The position numbers were made by a program, and so were the translations under genes. This document shows positions 26,720 through 35,651 of a DNA stretch of 64,000 nucleotides, in pieces. The DNA lies in NCBI RefSeq assembly GCF_000158815.1, contig NZ_GG657738.1:4079509-4143508 (forward strand). The letters run 5' to 3'. Each line of letters opens with the position of its first letter. Within the stretch, counting starts at the first letter, position 1. Under the pieces are notes generated by a model, which was given only the letters and a program-made list of their open reading frames with translations, made no database searches and was not told the DNA's origin. The DNA is from Micromonospora sp. ATCC 39149. Its GTDB lineage: Bacteria > Actinomycetota > Actinomycetes > Mycobacteriales > Micromonosporaceae.

Positions 26720-27256
26720 TCAGGAGACTGATGGTGGCCAGCGGTGGCTGCGCCATTCGTTCCATGTCGCGAATCCGGCCGGTGGGTCATCAATGGGTTC
26801 GCTGCCGTCGAGTTCGCCTGGCGTGGGGATGTCGATGTTGGCAGCCCATTCGGTGAGTTCCTCGTCGGACATTGGCCACGTCGTGTGTGGTGCTTCGGTT
26901 TGGCGCTGATCGAGTCGTCTGCGCTGCTCGGCTGGAGTGAGTTCGAAGTAGCGCATCTGCACCGTCGCGCCGAGGTCTGCTGCTGCCTGCCGCAGGGCCG
27001 AGCGCTCGTCTCGGCTCCAGAGGCCGTAGTCGATCACGACGTTGTTGCCGAGTTCGAGGGCGCGTAGCGCGATCTGGATGAGTCGTCCTTCGATCACGTC
27101 CTGAGCCGATGGGGGATTCTCGTGCCCGTAGAGAGCCTTCACCCATTCGTCCTTCGTGAGACGAAGTGCTGTGTGCTGGATTTCGATGCGTCGCGCGGCG
27201 GTCGTCTTCCCGGTGCAGGGGAGTCCAACAGTCAGGAACAGCGTTGGTTGCCTCAT
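26720..27256 (-). CDS. P-loop kinase-like ATPase (AAA_33/zeta-like)
   Basis: 178 aa from ATG 27256 (MRQPTLFLTVGLPCTGKTT). Walker A GLPCTGKTT is followed by a kinase-like pattern: LRLTKDEWVKALYG, NVVIDYGLWSRDERSALR (Walker B-like) and RRRLDQRQ lid arginines. Relatives are predicted small-molecule or nucleotide kinases, some fused or paired with phosphatases. It is convergent with the macro-domain gene; a functional link is not shown. Confidence 0.75.
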   Translation of the reverse strand: MRQPTLFLTVGLPCTGKTTAARRIEIQHTALRLTKDEWVKALYGHENPPSAQDVIEGRLIQIALRALELGNNVVIDYGLWSRDERSALRQAAADLGATVQMRYFELTPAEQRRRLDQRQTEAPHTTWPMSDEELTEWAANIDIPTPGELDGSEPIDDPPAGFATWNEWRSHRWPPSVS

Positions 27257-27311
27257 CAGCACCCGCTTTCGATCGCACGTCCGTCCTTGCTGACATCCGA
27301 TCATGCCGCCG

Positions 27312-27914
27312 TCAACGTGCGTCGACCGTCACGGATGGCTGCCGACCATGATGCGCGTGGTTGGCCTCTGCCCTCTGGCTCGGGGTCGGCGACCTATCGA
27401 GCAGGGCGCCCAATTGAGCGGCGGATTCGTCGGTCAGACGATAGACGCCCTGGAGGCTGACGGAGCGTTCGAGACGGCCGTTGACGACGTACTTCAAGGT
27501 GCGCTGTTCTCCGCGTCGGTTGCGCCAGGTCAGCGTGCTGAGCAGGTCGCCGGGGACGGCGACGTCGAAGCGGATCGGTGTCGCTTCGACGTGTACCGGG
27601 CTCGCCCCACATCCATTGGCGCCGAGCATCGCCCAGGCGTCGTGACCCGGATAGGACGGGTCACGCCATGTTGTTGGAGCGGCGCCGCAACAGTCGCGCC
27701 GCTGCTTGTCGACGACGCGCAGGCGGCTCACCAGGTAGACCACGCATCGGTTGACATGCAGCGCGAAGACATCGTCGCCGACACCGACGCTGGTCCAACT
27801 GGGAAGAGACTGGTGCACCCCGCTGAACGCCACCGAGGGCCGCTCGCCGACTCGGTGCCGGCGTAGCTCCCGGCAGACGTCATGGGTCCACAAGGTGGTG
27901 AACGCAGTCGACAT
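27312..27914 (-). CDS. Hypothetical 200-aa protein
   Basis: Start uncertain (ATGs at 27914, 27920 and 27926). The sequence has true-gene composition, e.g. GDDVFALHVNRCVVYLVSRL, ATPIRFDVAVPGDLLSTL and LERSVSLQGVYRLTDESA, like hypothetical proteins I associate with Streptomyces and relatives. Two Cys (DCCGAA) are present mid-protein. No signal peptide; function unknown. Confidence 0.6.
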   Translation of the reverse strand: MSTAFTTLWTHDVCRELRRHRVGERPSVAFSGVHQSLPSWTSVGVGDDVFALHVNRCVVYLVSRLRVVDKQRRDCCGAAPTTWRDPSYPGHDAWAMLGANGCGASPVHVEATPIRFDVAVPGDLLSTLTWRNRRGEQRTLKYVVNGRLERSVSLQGVYRLTDESAAQLGALLDRSPTPSQRAEANHAHHGRQPSVTVDAR

Positions 27915-28172
27915 GACCATGATCATAAGAGCGACGACTGACAGTCTCGATCCATCACGGCCACCCGCTGAGGCCACTACGCTGACCTTTACGCACCCGC
28001 CCTCGAACCCATCCGGATCTGCCGCCGAGCGCGCGTCGCAGCACCCAGTGCTCAGTGACCCGGCTGGCCGGCCCTGGAAGTTGGGCCGTTGTCCCGACGG
28101 GCGAGCCGTCATGGCCGGGCCGGGCCGCCGGCGGTGGCCGCCGGCAGTTCGGACGACGGCCTGCGGGGCCCG

Positions 28173-28994
28173 TCAACGCGGTGGTGAGACGTACAGTCCG
28201 GTCTTGCACCCCATTTCGCCTGGCTCCAGCCATATCCGGTCGTACCCGGGTGACTTGATGGCTCCGCTCGGAGTGCGCACCAGGAGGATGCAGTCACGCT
28301 CGGCGGGTACGCCCACCGCGGCGACGAGGGCGCCCTCGTGGGTGACCGTGTCGACGGTGATGTGCTTCTCGGGAAATGCCGCCCGCACCGTGCCTGCGAG
28401 CGTGTCGGGTGTGGCGGCGCGCAGCGCTGCGGCGAGCCGATCGCGCCCGTCGTCCGGCAGCCGCGGAATCGGCGAGGTGGTGGGCACTGCGGGAGTGGCT
28501 ATCGCCGGGCAGTCGATCTCGTGATGTGACGTGTAGCGAGAGAGCTCGAGCAGATAGCGGTAGCATCGCGTGGCCCGACCGGCAGAGTTGCCGAGGTCGC
28601 CGAAGGAAACCCCTGGCTGCTCGGCCACCGTCACAACGAACCGGACGTCGATGGTGGCCTGCTCACTTCCGGCGGTTCGACCTGACCAGCCCAACGGCTC
28701 ACGTCGGATGGTCGAGCCGCTGCCCGCCACCTTCTTGGAGATCTCGGTCGCGGCGATGTATTCGGCTTCCCGAACCCGGTTGCGGTAACCGAGGTCGTCA
28801 TCGAGGAGCGCCGCTTCGGTGGCTGCGATGTCCCGCGCCAGCGAGTCGCCATCGCGGTTCTCCGAGCATCCGGTCAGTACCAGGCAGGCCACCGTCACCG
28901 CCACGCCGGTCAAAGGCGGGGCTCCGAAACGCCGGCGTGCGCCGCGAACTCTCGCCAGTCGTCGCGCCGTGGCCGGCGATTCAGGTGTCGACAT
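28173..28994 (-). CDS. Lipoprotein, unknown function
   Basis: 273 aa. A basic N-terminus is followed by a hydrophobic stretch and lipobox LVLTGC near residues 38-43, so it is anchored outside the membrane by a lipidated Cys. A helical segment follows (ARDIAATEAALLDDDLGYRN), then a beta-rich domain and a C-terminal part with two Cys (RDCILLVRTPSG, EMGCKTGLYV) that could form a disulfide. No family recognised. Single gene. Confidence 0.75.
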   Translation of the reverse strand: MSTPESPATARRLARVRGARRRFGAPPLTGVAVTVACLVLTGCSENRDGDSLARDIAATEAALLDDDLGYRNRVREAEYIAATEISKKVAGSGSTIRREPLGWSGRTAGSEQATIDVRFVVTVAEQPGVSFGDLGNSAGRATRCYRYLLELSRYTSHHEIDCPAIATPAVPTTSPIPRLPDDGRDRLAAALRAATPDTLAGTVRAAFPEKHITVDTVTHEGALVAAVGVPAERDCILLVRTPSGAIKSPGYDRIWLEPGEMGCKTGLYVSPPR

Positions 28995-29104
28995 CCGTAT
29001 CTCCGCTCACGGCGACACGGTACCGCCCGCATCGCGACCCTGTAGTCCCGAAGCTCCATGCGTATCGATCACGTGCGGCTCGGCTAGCGTCCTGCGCCAG
29101 AAAT

Positions 29105-29240
29105 CCGCCTACCAAATCGGGCGAGTGGGTCGAGGATCTCCTCGGCGGTCATGGTCCAGACGAACGGCCGTGGGTTGCTGTTTCAGTCCGCGATCCACGA
29201 CCGGATGTCGGCTCCGAGGGACTGGACGCTCCTGTGCGTG
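29105..29240 (-). pseudogene. IS630-family transposase C-terminal scrap
   Basis: Minus-strand frame reads DIRSWIAD, a stop, then NSNPRPFVWTMTAEEILDPL, the end of an IS630 transposase. It has an in-frame stop and nothing upstream. It is a different copy from the remnant near 7 kb. Confidence 0.65.
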
Positions 29241-29427
29241 CCGCGGCGGATCTGCCTGGAGTGTCTGCACGTAGAATCCTGCTACGGCTCGAATTGATCT
29301 TTCTGCCCAGCGCACTGATCTGCCACTGACAATGACCGCTGAGCAAGGAGGGGTTCGGCGGCAGCACCGCCGCCGCCCTGACCAACTCGCTGGCGGTCAG
29401 TTCCGGTGGCATGCCACGATCTCCGCC

Positions 29428-29898
29428 GTGACGATCGAGCAGCCCTGGTTCATCGGCAGTTGGATCGGCGTGCTCGAACGGCCGGAAGCCGTTGACGAGG
29501 CAGTCGACCGGAACGACGAGTACGCAGGTGTCGCCTTACTCGCTCTGGTGCTCAACCATCCTGAGCCTGGAGTCGTGCTTCCGCGCATCAAGGAGGCGCT
29601 GGCATCGCCCAGCGCCCAGACGAGGGCTAACGCGTTGCAGTCGGTGGGTCACTACGCTCGCCTACACAGGTCGATCGATGACGAAGTGATGAAGCGACTG
29701 CGCCGCGCCTTGGGTGATCGGACGCCACTACACCGCTTTCAGGTCCGTGGTTACGCATTCAACGCTGCGAGCGACGTCGGCATGTTCGTGCGGCGGCGCG
29801 AGATTCCTCGGTGGTTGCGCCGACGATTTGCGGGCCCGCGTCGCCGAAGTGGTAGCCCCGTAGGTAGCCCTGCATCGCACATCCATTTGCCGCGATGA
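29428..29898 (+). CDS. Small HEAT-repeat-like protein
   Basis: About 156 aa from GTG 29428 (TIEQPWFIGSWIGVLERPE). Helical-repeat character: AGVALLALVLNHPEPGVVLP, ALASPSAQTRANALQSVGHY, VMKRLRRALGDRTPLHRFQV. Similar to small HEAT-like proteins that may bind other proteins. The C-terminal ~30 residues are Arg-rich and may be a frame extension. The start is not supported by a strong ribosome site. Confidence 0.55.
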   Translation: MTIEQPWFIGSWIGVLERPEAVDEAVDRNDEYAGVALLALVLNHPEPGVVLPRIKEALASPSAQTRANALQSVGHYARLHRSIDDEVMKRLRRALGDRTPLHRFQVRGYAFNAASDVGMFVRRREIPRWLRRRFAGPRRRSGSPVGSPASHIHLPR

Positions 29899-29993
29899 TG
29901 GTGCTTTGCGAGTCGCAGGTCGACCTCGGCGGGCTGGCGCAGGTTACCGCGGGTAGGGCACCACGGCCGCCCACCATGTGCTTACCTTCCGAT

Positions 29994-30398
29994 ATGCCGC
30001 ACCCCATGATGTTTGACGAAGCAGATCCACTCCTGAACCGGCTGCGGGCGCTCGCCCTGGCCTTCCCCGACGCGACCGAGAAGATCTCCCACGGACATCC
30101 CGCCTTTTTCACCACCAAGGTCTTCGCGTACTACGGGGGATCGGTGAAAGTCGACGGCGTCTACCGGCAGCATGAACATTCGGTGCTCGTGCTGGTTGAT
30201 CCCGCCGAGCGAGCGGCGCTGTTGGACGAGGACCGCTGCTTCGTGCCGGCCTACCTGGGCCCCTACGGGTGGATCGGGGTGGACCTGACCGGAGACACCG
30301 ACTGGGACGAAGTCGACGAGCTACTCGACGCCAGCTACCGACGCACGGCCGGGCCACGCAGGGTTGCCCGGCTCGACTCCCGGCGATCCCCAGCATGA
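29994..30398 (+). CDS. MmcQ/YjbR-family protein
   Basis: 134 aa starting MPHPMMFDEADPLLNRLRAL (start chosen among several Met). YjbR-like fold: LAFPDATEKISHGHPAFFTT, FAYYGGSVKVDG, RCFVPAYLGPYGWIGVDLTG, DWDEVDELLDASYR. The fold is cysteine-free and double-wing-like; a DNA-binding role has been proposed for the family but is not proven. Single gene, followed by a dispersed repeat. Confidence 0.82.
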   Translation: MPHPMMFDEADPLLNRLRALALAFPDATEKISHGHPAFFTTKVFAYYGGSVKVDGVYRQHEHSVLVLVDPAERAALLDEDRCFVPAYLGPYGWIGVDLTGDTDWDEVDELLDASYRRTAGPRRVARLDSRRSPA

Positions 30399-30654
30399 GG
30401 CCGGCCAAGGCCACGAGGAGCGATGACCGCCACGACAGCGCCGACGGCCCCGCCAGGAGCACGGATTTGCCGCAGACAGGGCGTCACAGTACGTGACCGA
30501 GGACGGCAGAGCCCAGTGAGGTGATCTCAGTAAGCCATAAGGGTTGATTGGCGCGACACGGGCGAAGGTGGCGGGTCGGGTGGTGGTGGATACAGTCGCG
30601 GAGCCATCGACAGACATGTCCTTGCGACAGATCCACGTCTTCGAGAGGGCTCCA

Positions 30655-31494
30655 CGTGATTGCCTACCGTGCCATGATCGACGTCTCAGGGAACTCGTGC
30701 AGCACCTCGCGTGTCTGCTGTACGCCCACCGCCGCGCCTGTGGTACCCGCCGTGGCACCCGGGCATTGACCTGCTTCTACCAGGCCCTGATGGTGCTCGT
30801 CTGGTTCCGCAAGGCCGAGGACATGACCCTCCTCGCTGCCGGGTTCGGTATCTCCCGGGCGACCGCTTACCGCTACCGCGACGAGGGCATCACAGTGCTC
30901 GCCGACCAGGCGGGCGACCTGCACACCGCTCTGCGCCGGGCCGCTGCCGACGGCTGGTCGCAGGTGATCCTCGACGGGAAGCTGTTCGACTGCGACCGGC
31001 TCACCGAGACCACCCTGTCGGTCAAGGGCGAGACGATCGACGCCTGGTTCTCCGGAAAGCACCGCAACTTCGGCGCGAGCATCCAAGCAATCATGCGCCC
31101 GGACGGGCTGCTGATCTGGACGGCGGCGCTGCCCGGACATCTGTACGACACCAGCTGCGCCCGTGAACTCGGGATGACCGCCGCCTTGAACTGGGCCGCC
31201 GCCGCCCTCGACCTGCCCACCCTGGCCCGACGCCGGCTACGAAAGCGCAGGCCACGGCGTCAAGACCCCGATCAAGCAACCCGCCGACGGCAGCCGGCTC
31301 GCACCCGACAACCGCGCCTACAACCGGCTGCTACGCGGCCTGCGCTGGCAAGGAGAACACGGCTTCGCGATCCTGATCGGACGCTGGAAGACGCTACGCC
31401 ACACGACGATCAGCCCGCGCCGAATCGGAGACATCGTCGCCGCCGCGCTACACCTGACCCACTTCGAGTACAAATACCTGCTGGATAGTCGTTG
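30655..31494 (+). pseudogene. IS5-family (DDE_Tnp_4) transposase, frameshifted
   Basis: Nearly full-length transposase. N-terminal HTH GFGISRATAYRYRDEGITVL; catalytic Asp in WSQVILDGKLFDCDR; GKHRNFGASIQAI. At ~30690 and again at ~31227 the frame changes by one base; after the second shift the frame reads ESAGHGVKTPIKQPADG and LLRGLRWQGEHGFAIL to a stop at about 31494. Two lesions make it inactive unless they are sequencing indels. Confidence 0.8.
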
Positions 31495-31554
31495 ACCTCG
31501 ATCCGTCAGAGGGTGTTGCTCCCTGCCTGACCGTTTTGGCTTGACCGTTTTGTC

Positions 31555-31875
31555 CACTAGGTTTGGGCGTGGGATCGTCCGCCGGACGGTCGCCTCCGAC
31601 GGCCGGTCACCGAACACCAGACCCTGATGGGCGAGCAGGCCGATGTCGGACATGCTCGTGGCGCCGAGCACGACCGTGACGGCCAACGAGACCAGAACCG
31701 TGCCGCGATCCCACCAGCCAGGACCGTTACCGCGCGGCAGCACCTGGTTCAAACCCCTGGTCAGACCGGTCCGATCAGCACACCTACGCAGCAAGACCGC
31801 GCCCGCGTGCCCGACCAGGCCCTTCCCGTCCGAACTGACGATCAGCCGCTGATCCCATCCACTACTCTTACTCAC
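31555..31875 (-). pseudogene. IS1380-family transposase N-terminal fragment
   Basis: Starts MSKSSGWDQRLIVSSDGKGL, then GHAGAVLLRRCADRTGLTRG, DRGTVLVSLAVTVVLGATSM and SEATVRRTI, typical of IS1380 transposases. Homology stops after ~105 residues; the rest (catalytic core) is missing and the frame runs into antisense of the IS5 remnant. Confidence 0.8.
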
Positions 31876-32049
31876 CAGAAAGGTGCACCTTGCTCTGCTG
31901 TGGACATGGCGTAGACACCCACATCCTCGCAGGTCAGGTGCGCCTTTCGTTTACCGCCCTCGATCAGTCAAATCCCCTCTGAATAGGGGAGGTTGAGATC
32001 ACCTCAGTGCGCGGTCTTGCCGAGATAGGGGAGGCGTTCGTATGGTGAG

Positions 32050-32769
32050 TCACCGCAGTGCTGCTGCGAGTTCGGCGGCGTTGTCGAACGCGGTTGCCGC
32101 CCTTTCGGACTCGTCTTCCGTGAGCGTGACGGACTGGGCCTGGGCCAGCATCTCGGCCGCAGTCTTTGGATCGTGCAGCACCATCGCGAGTTCGGCGCGG
32201 TAGACCAGGACCTCTACCTGCTCGACCGGGTCGTCGTCGGCTTGCGGGCGGGCCAACGCGCTGTCGAGGATCCGAACGGCCTGTCCGACGCTTCCCCTGG
32301 AATCGGCCTGCACGACAGCATTCGCTAGGGCCTTGGCCAGCCGCCCGGCAGGCGTGGCGACCGGCATGGGCGCGGTGGCGGCGTCCCGAAAGACGCGGAT
32401 CCAGTTGCCGCCCGGGTCGATGACGCTGAACCCACCCAACCCGTCGGCGTTCTTCCGCGCCCTGGGCCGGGTCATCCGCGGCGTTCCGGACACCAGTACC
32501 TTGCCGTATGCGGCGCGCATGCCGGCTGCGAATGCCCGATGTAGTCCCTCGATGTCCGCGGTGAGTACGAGGCAGGAGCCATAGGACTGCTCCGGGTCAA
32601 ATCCGGCGATCTCGAAGAACTGTAGATGCAGGTCTTCCCGCTGCACGCCCACACACGCGTTGGGCTTGCGTTGCTTGTACGTGGTGCGGAAACCGAGAAC
32701 TCCGTAGAAGGTTTCGATGTCATCAATGGATGCGCACGGCAGCAGGGGAACGGTCACCTCGTTGGTCAT
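32050..32769 (-). CDS. VOC-family protein with helical C-terminal extension
   Basis: 239 aa. Residues ~1-130 form a glyoxalase/bleomycin-resistance (VOC) fold: VPLLPCASIDDIETFYGVLG, FRTTYKQRKPN, DLHLQFFEIAGFDPEQSYG, GGFSVIDPGGNWIRVFRD. Residues ~140-239 are helical and TPR-like (GRLAKALANAVVQADSRGSV, AEMLAQAQSVTLTEDESERA), an unusual addition. Possible roles are metal-dependent isomerase/dioxygenase chemistry or drug binding; the metal ligands are incomplete by eye. Single gene. Confidence 0.78.
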   Translation of the reverse strand: MTNEVTVPLLPCASIDDIETFYGVLGFRTTYKQRKPNACVGVQREDLHLQFFEIAGFDPEQSYGSCLVLTADIEGLHRAFAAGMRAAYGKVLVSGTPRMTRPRARKNADGLGGFSVIDPGGNWIRVFRDAATAPMPVATPAGRLAKALANAVVQADSRGSVGQAVRILDSALARPQADDDPVEQVEVLVYRAELAMVLHDPKTAAEMLAQAQSVTLTEDESERAATAFDNAAELAAALR

Positions 32770-33011
32770 GCCTCCTTCCTACGCGTCGCGGGGTGTCCGT
32801 CGCACATGGAAATAGCCGATCATCGCCTTCGGTCATCCGATCGGCTGATGACCCAGAACGCAACGCCGCCCTGCCGAGCCGTCGGCGGCGCCTTCCTGCC
32901 TGCCATATGTCTCGCCAAGATCAGGCGCCCGGATCTGGCACCCCTCTGTGTCAAGAGGCGGCGGCGAGGGTTGTTCTAGGCTGGGGTGTGGCGGGTCCGG
33001 GAAGTGACTTT

Positions 33012-33187
33012 GGGCTCCCGCATGTGGTGGTGGGGCTCGGTGCTGGCCTGGCTCGATGCCTCAGATCGTTGGCAGTGTCTCGGCTCGACTGGCAGCCGAC
33101 ACCCTGCCATGACACCGATCCACTTGGGCAGAGAGGCCCGCGGCCACAGATGGTGATCCAGTGCGCACATCTGCCGATGAGCGGATG
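33012..33187. repeat. ~170-bp intergenic repeat copy 2, uninterrupted
   Basis: Matches the flanks of the IS3 element at 23222-23306 plus 24636-24729, joined without the IS. It ends in a member of the short dispersed repeat (GCGCACATCTGCCGATGAGC). It lies in the gap between the VOC gene and the GNAT pseudogene and has no coding capacity. Confidence 0.88.
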
Positions 33188-33220
33188 GCGTGAGTCGAGG
33201 CAATCGTTAGTCTCGCCAGC

Positions 33221-33669
33221 ATGGATCTTGACAGCGATCCGCTTCGCCGAGTGGAGGAGCCGGATCTGGACGTCCTCTGCCGCTTCGACGTCGAACCCGG
33301 ACTGATAGGTCCGAACTGGTACGGGTTTCGCGATGCAGCCAGGCAATGCCGCGTTTCCAGACCGACGGCTGGCTGGGCGAGGAGGATGGCAAACTAATCG
33401 TGACCGTTGATGACCAGGTGGCGGGCTTCGTCGGCTGGTCTCCGTACGGGCACGGCGCTGGCCGCTACCGGAGTATCGGGGCTGTTCTCCTGCCGGAGTG
33501 CCGCAGGCGCGGTGTGGAAACCCAAGCCCAGCTCTTGCTGGGTCGGTACTTGTTCGCCCACACTGCCGTGCACCGCATCGAAGCTGTCCGGGCAGTGGAA
33601 GTCGGGGAACCGTTCCGGCAAGCCCTCGTACAGGTCAAACGCGAAAACGGGAGCCGAAAACGTCGGTGA
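33221..33669 (+). pseudogene. GNAT acetyltransferase, frameshifted and C-terminally damaged
   Basis: Frame 1 from ATG 33221 reads VEEPDLDVLCRFDVEPGLIG and PNWYGFRDAARQ; near base 33345 the frame shifts and reads RFQTDGWLGEEDGKLIVTVD, GFVGWSPYGHGAGRYRSIGA and HTAVHRIEAVRAVEV. The cofactor motif around LLPECRRRGVETQAQLLLGR is preserved, but the usual C-terminal strand after HRIEA is replaced by a basic tail. It probably no longer makes an active enzyme. Confidence 0.65.
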
Positions 33670-33864
33670 CCTTTCGCCATGAACACGGGCCCGGCTCGGT
33701 CCAGAAGTCAATCGCGAGGACGCGCGGGCCCGTGGCTTCCGTCCGGTCAACGTCCACAGCCGGCACGAGCCCGCCGCCCGGGCAGCGGCGTCGACGTCAC
33801 CGCGGTTCGCAGCCGTTTATCATCCGGCGGCGGGCACGTGGTACAAGCCCCATGCCCGCGACGG

Positions 33865-34896
33865 CTAGGACCGCGCGCCGATGCCACGCCGGTATGCCTG
33901 CGGGTTGTGCCCGGTCCAGCGTCGCACGGCGCGGTGGAAGGAGCTGTACTCGGCAAACCCGAGCAGGGTGGCGATCTCGTGCAGGGTGTACCGGGGATCG
34001 CCGAGGTGCTCCAGCGCAAGCCGGTGTCGCGTGGTGTCGAGCAGCTGCTCGAACGTGGTGCCTTCGGCCCGCAGCCGGCGGTAGAGGGTCTGCCGGCTGA
34101 TCCCGAGCGCCCGGCTGGTCGCCTCGGCGGTGGGTGGGCCGAGCGGCAGGCGGGTGACGATGTGCTCGCGCACCCGTTGGCTGTCGGCGCCGGTGGCCGC
34201 GACGCGTTCGGCGAGCGTCACGGCGTGCGCGCGGAGCACACCGAACAGGTAGCTCTGCGACCGGGGCGGAGTTCGGTCGAGAAGCTCGGCGACGAACGTG
34301 ATCCGGTCTTCTGCCTGACCGAAGCACACCCGGTCGCCGAAGACCGCCGCATAGGCGGCGGCGTGGCCCGGCCGCTCATGCCGGAAGTCGGCGCGCAGGT
34401 CGATGTCAGCGCCTCCGGCCAGAAACCGGAGCGTCATGGCGATCTCGCCGAGCGCGAGCTCGGCGCCCTGCGTAGTGCGCGACGCCGCCTCGATGCGGTG
34501 GTAGCTCAGCTCGGCCCGGTCGGTCGCGGTCCGCAGCGCCAGCCGTATCCCGGTACCGAGCACATTGGCGTGACGGACCGCCAGGCACAGCGCCTCGCGC
34601 AGCGACGGGCTGTGCGCCGCCAACTGTCCAATCGCGCCCACGTTGCCGTCGGTGGCACACCGGCCGGCCAGCCGCAGCGCCACCCCCGGATCACCGGTCA
34701 GGTCCGGTGCCGCGCGTTCGAGCCGAGCCAGCGCGGCGAGCGAGACGTGCGCGTCCGGATCGGTGTACTGGTCGACCGCGAACCCGAGCACCCGGTCGAC
34801 GGCGACCGGATCAGCCCCGACCGCGACCAGCGAACGGGCGGTGTTCGCCACCACCGCGACGCAGATCGACGCACCCACCTCGCCCACCTTTTCCAC
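33865..34896 (-). CDS. AraC-family regulator (OruR/ArgR-like N-terminal domain)
   Basis: 343 aa from GTG 34896 with AGAGGG upstream; the longer frame to 35085 crosses the promoter of the divergent gene and is rejected. N-terminal arabinose-bd/PF12625-type helical domain (~20-210); C-terminal AraC HTH (ATSRALGISRQTLYRRLRAE, HRLALEHLGDPRYTLHEIA, TLLGFAEYSSFHRAVRRWTG). It likely activates or represses the divergent membrane-protein gene 88 bp away. Confidence 0.85.
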   Translation of the reverse strand: MEKVGEVGASICVAVVANTARSLVAVGADPVAVDRVLGFAVDQYTDPDAHVSLAALARLERAAPDLTGDPGVALRLAGRCATDGNVGAIGQLAAHSPSLREALCLAVRHANVLGTGIRLALRTATDRAELSYHRIEAASRTTQGAELALGEIAMTLRFLAGGADIDLRADFRHERPGHAAAYAAVFGDRVCFGQAEDRITFVAELLDRTPPRSQSYLFGVLRAHAVTLAERVAATGADSQRVREHIVTRLPLGPPTAEATSRALGISRQTLYRRLRAEGTTFEQLLDTTRHRLALEHLGDPRYTLHEIATLLGFAEYSSFHRAVRRWTGHNPQAYRRGIGARS

Positions 34897-34984
34897 CTGC
34901 CACCCTCTTCGTGTCACCGGACGCCAGGTAGCTGCAACGTGAGGCGATGGTAATGCGGTGGCCGCGGTCGTAGCGTCGCGGCTT

Positions 34985-35554
34985 ATGAAGCCACTGGTCA
35001 CACTGCGGACCATTCCCTGCACCGTCTTCGTAGGCGCCTGGTGCGTCGCCGGCTTCCTGGTCATGATGGTCGGCGGGTCGTTCACCGAGGCGCTGTTCAG
35101 CCGGGTCGGCTACCCGGGTGCCGGCTGGGGTGGTGTCCCGGTCACCTTCGACCTGGCGGGCAAACGTGCCGCGCTGAACCAGCTCGCGGCGCAGGGCACG
35201 CTCGACCTGTTCGGCTGGGTCCAGGTCGTCGACATCACCATCATCGTCGGCACGCTGCTCTTCTTCACCGCGCTCAGCGCGCTCGCATGGCGTGCTCAAC
35301 CGCCCGGCGGCTGGCTCGACCGGCTCGGTCAGCGCACGACGGCCGCGTTCGTGCTCGCCCCGACCGCCGACGCCGTCGAGAACCTCACCGCACTGGTCCT
35401 GATCGCCGGACAGCCGCAGCCGCTGACCGTGCTCAGCCTCGCCAACTCACTCGCCACCCTGGCCAAGACCATCCTGTTCATCGGCGGTTGGGTGGGACTC
35501 GCCGCGCTGCTGCTGGCCACCGCGTGGCGGGCGGCGGCAAAATTCGTCAGGTGA
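34985..35554 (+). CDS. Small polytopic membrane protein, AraC-linked
   Basis: 189 aa, four predicted membrane spans (about 8-33, 77-100, 115-140, 155-183). The first extracytoplasmic loop is long. It is divergent from the AraC gene, which suggests regulation by it. No recognised family. The ATG at 34985 lacks a good ribosome site, so a short leader or leaderless transcript is possible. Confidence 0.65.
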   Translation: MKPLVTLRTIPCTVFVGAWCVAGFLVMMVGGSFTEALFSRVGYPGAGWGGVPVTFDLAGKRAALNQLAAQGTLDLFGWVQVVDITIIVGTLLFFTALSALAWRAQPPGGWLDRLGQRTTAAFVLAPTADAVENLTALVLIAGQPQPLTVLSLANSLATLAKTILFIGGWVGLAALLLATAWRAAAKFVR

Positions 35555-35651
35555 GGGTACGGCTGGCCAAGCCCCGCTGAACGCACCCGTCGCGGGGCCA
35601 GCAGCAGACTTGGCATCCGCACATGCCGCTGTCGGTGCGCGATCGGGCGTG

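Larger units (their letters stand above)
30517..32006. repeat. 13-bp inverted repeats around an IS5/IS1380 mosaic
   Basis: TGAGGTGATCTCA at 30517-30529 recurs inverted at 31994-32006. The 1.49-kb interval holds a dead IS5-like transposase and an IS1380 N-terminal fragment. The repeats may be the ends of the IS5 element, into which an IS1380 landed and decayed. The repeat is itself nearly palindromic, which lowers the weight of the match. Confidence 0.45.
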
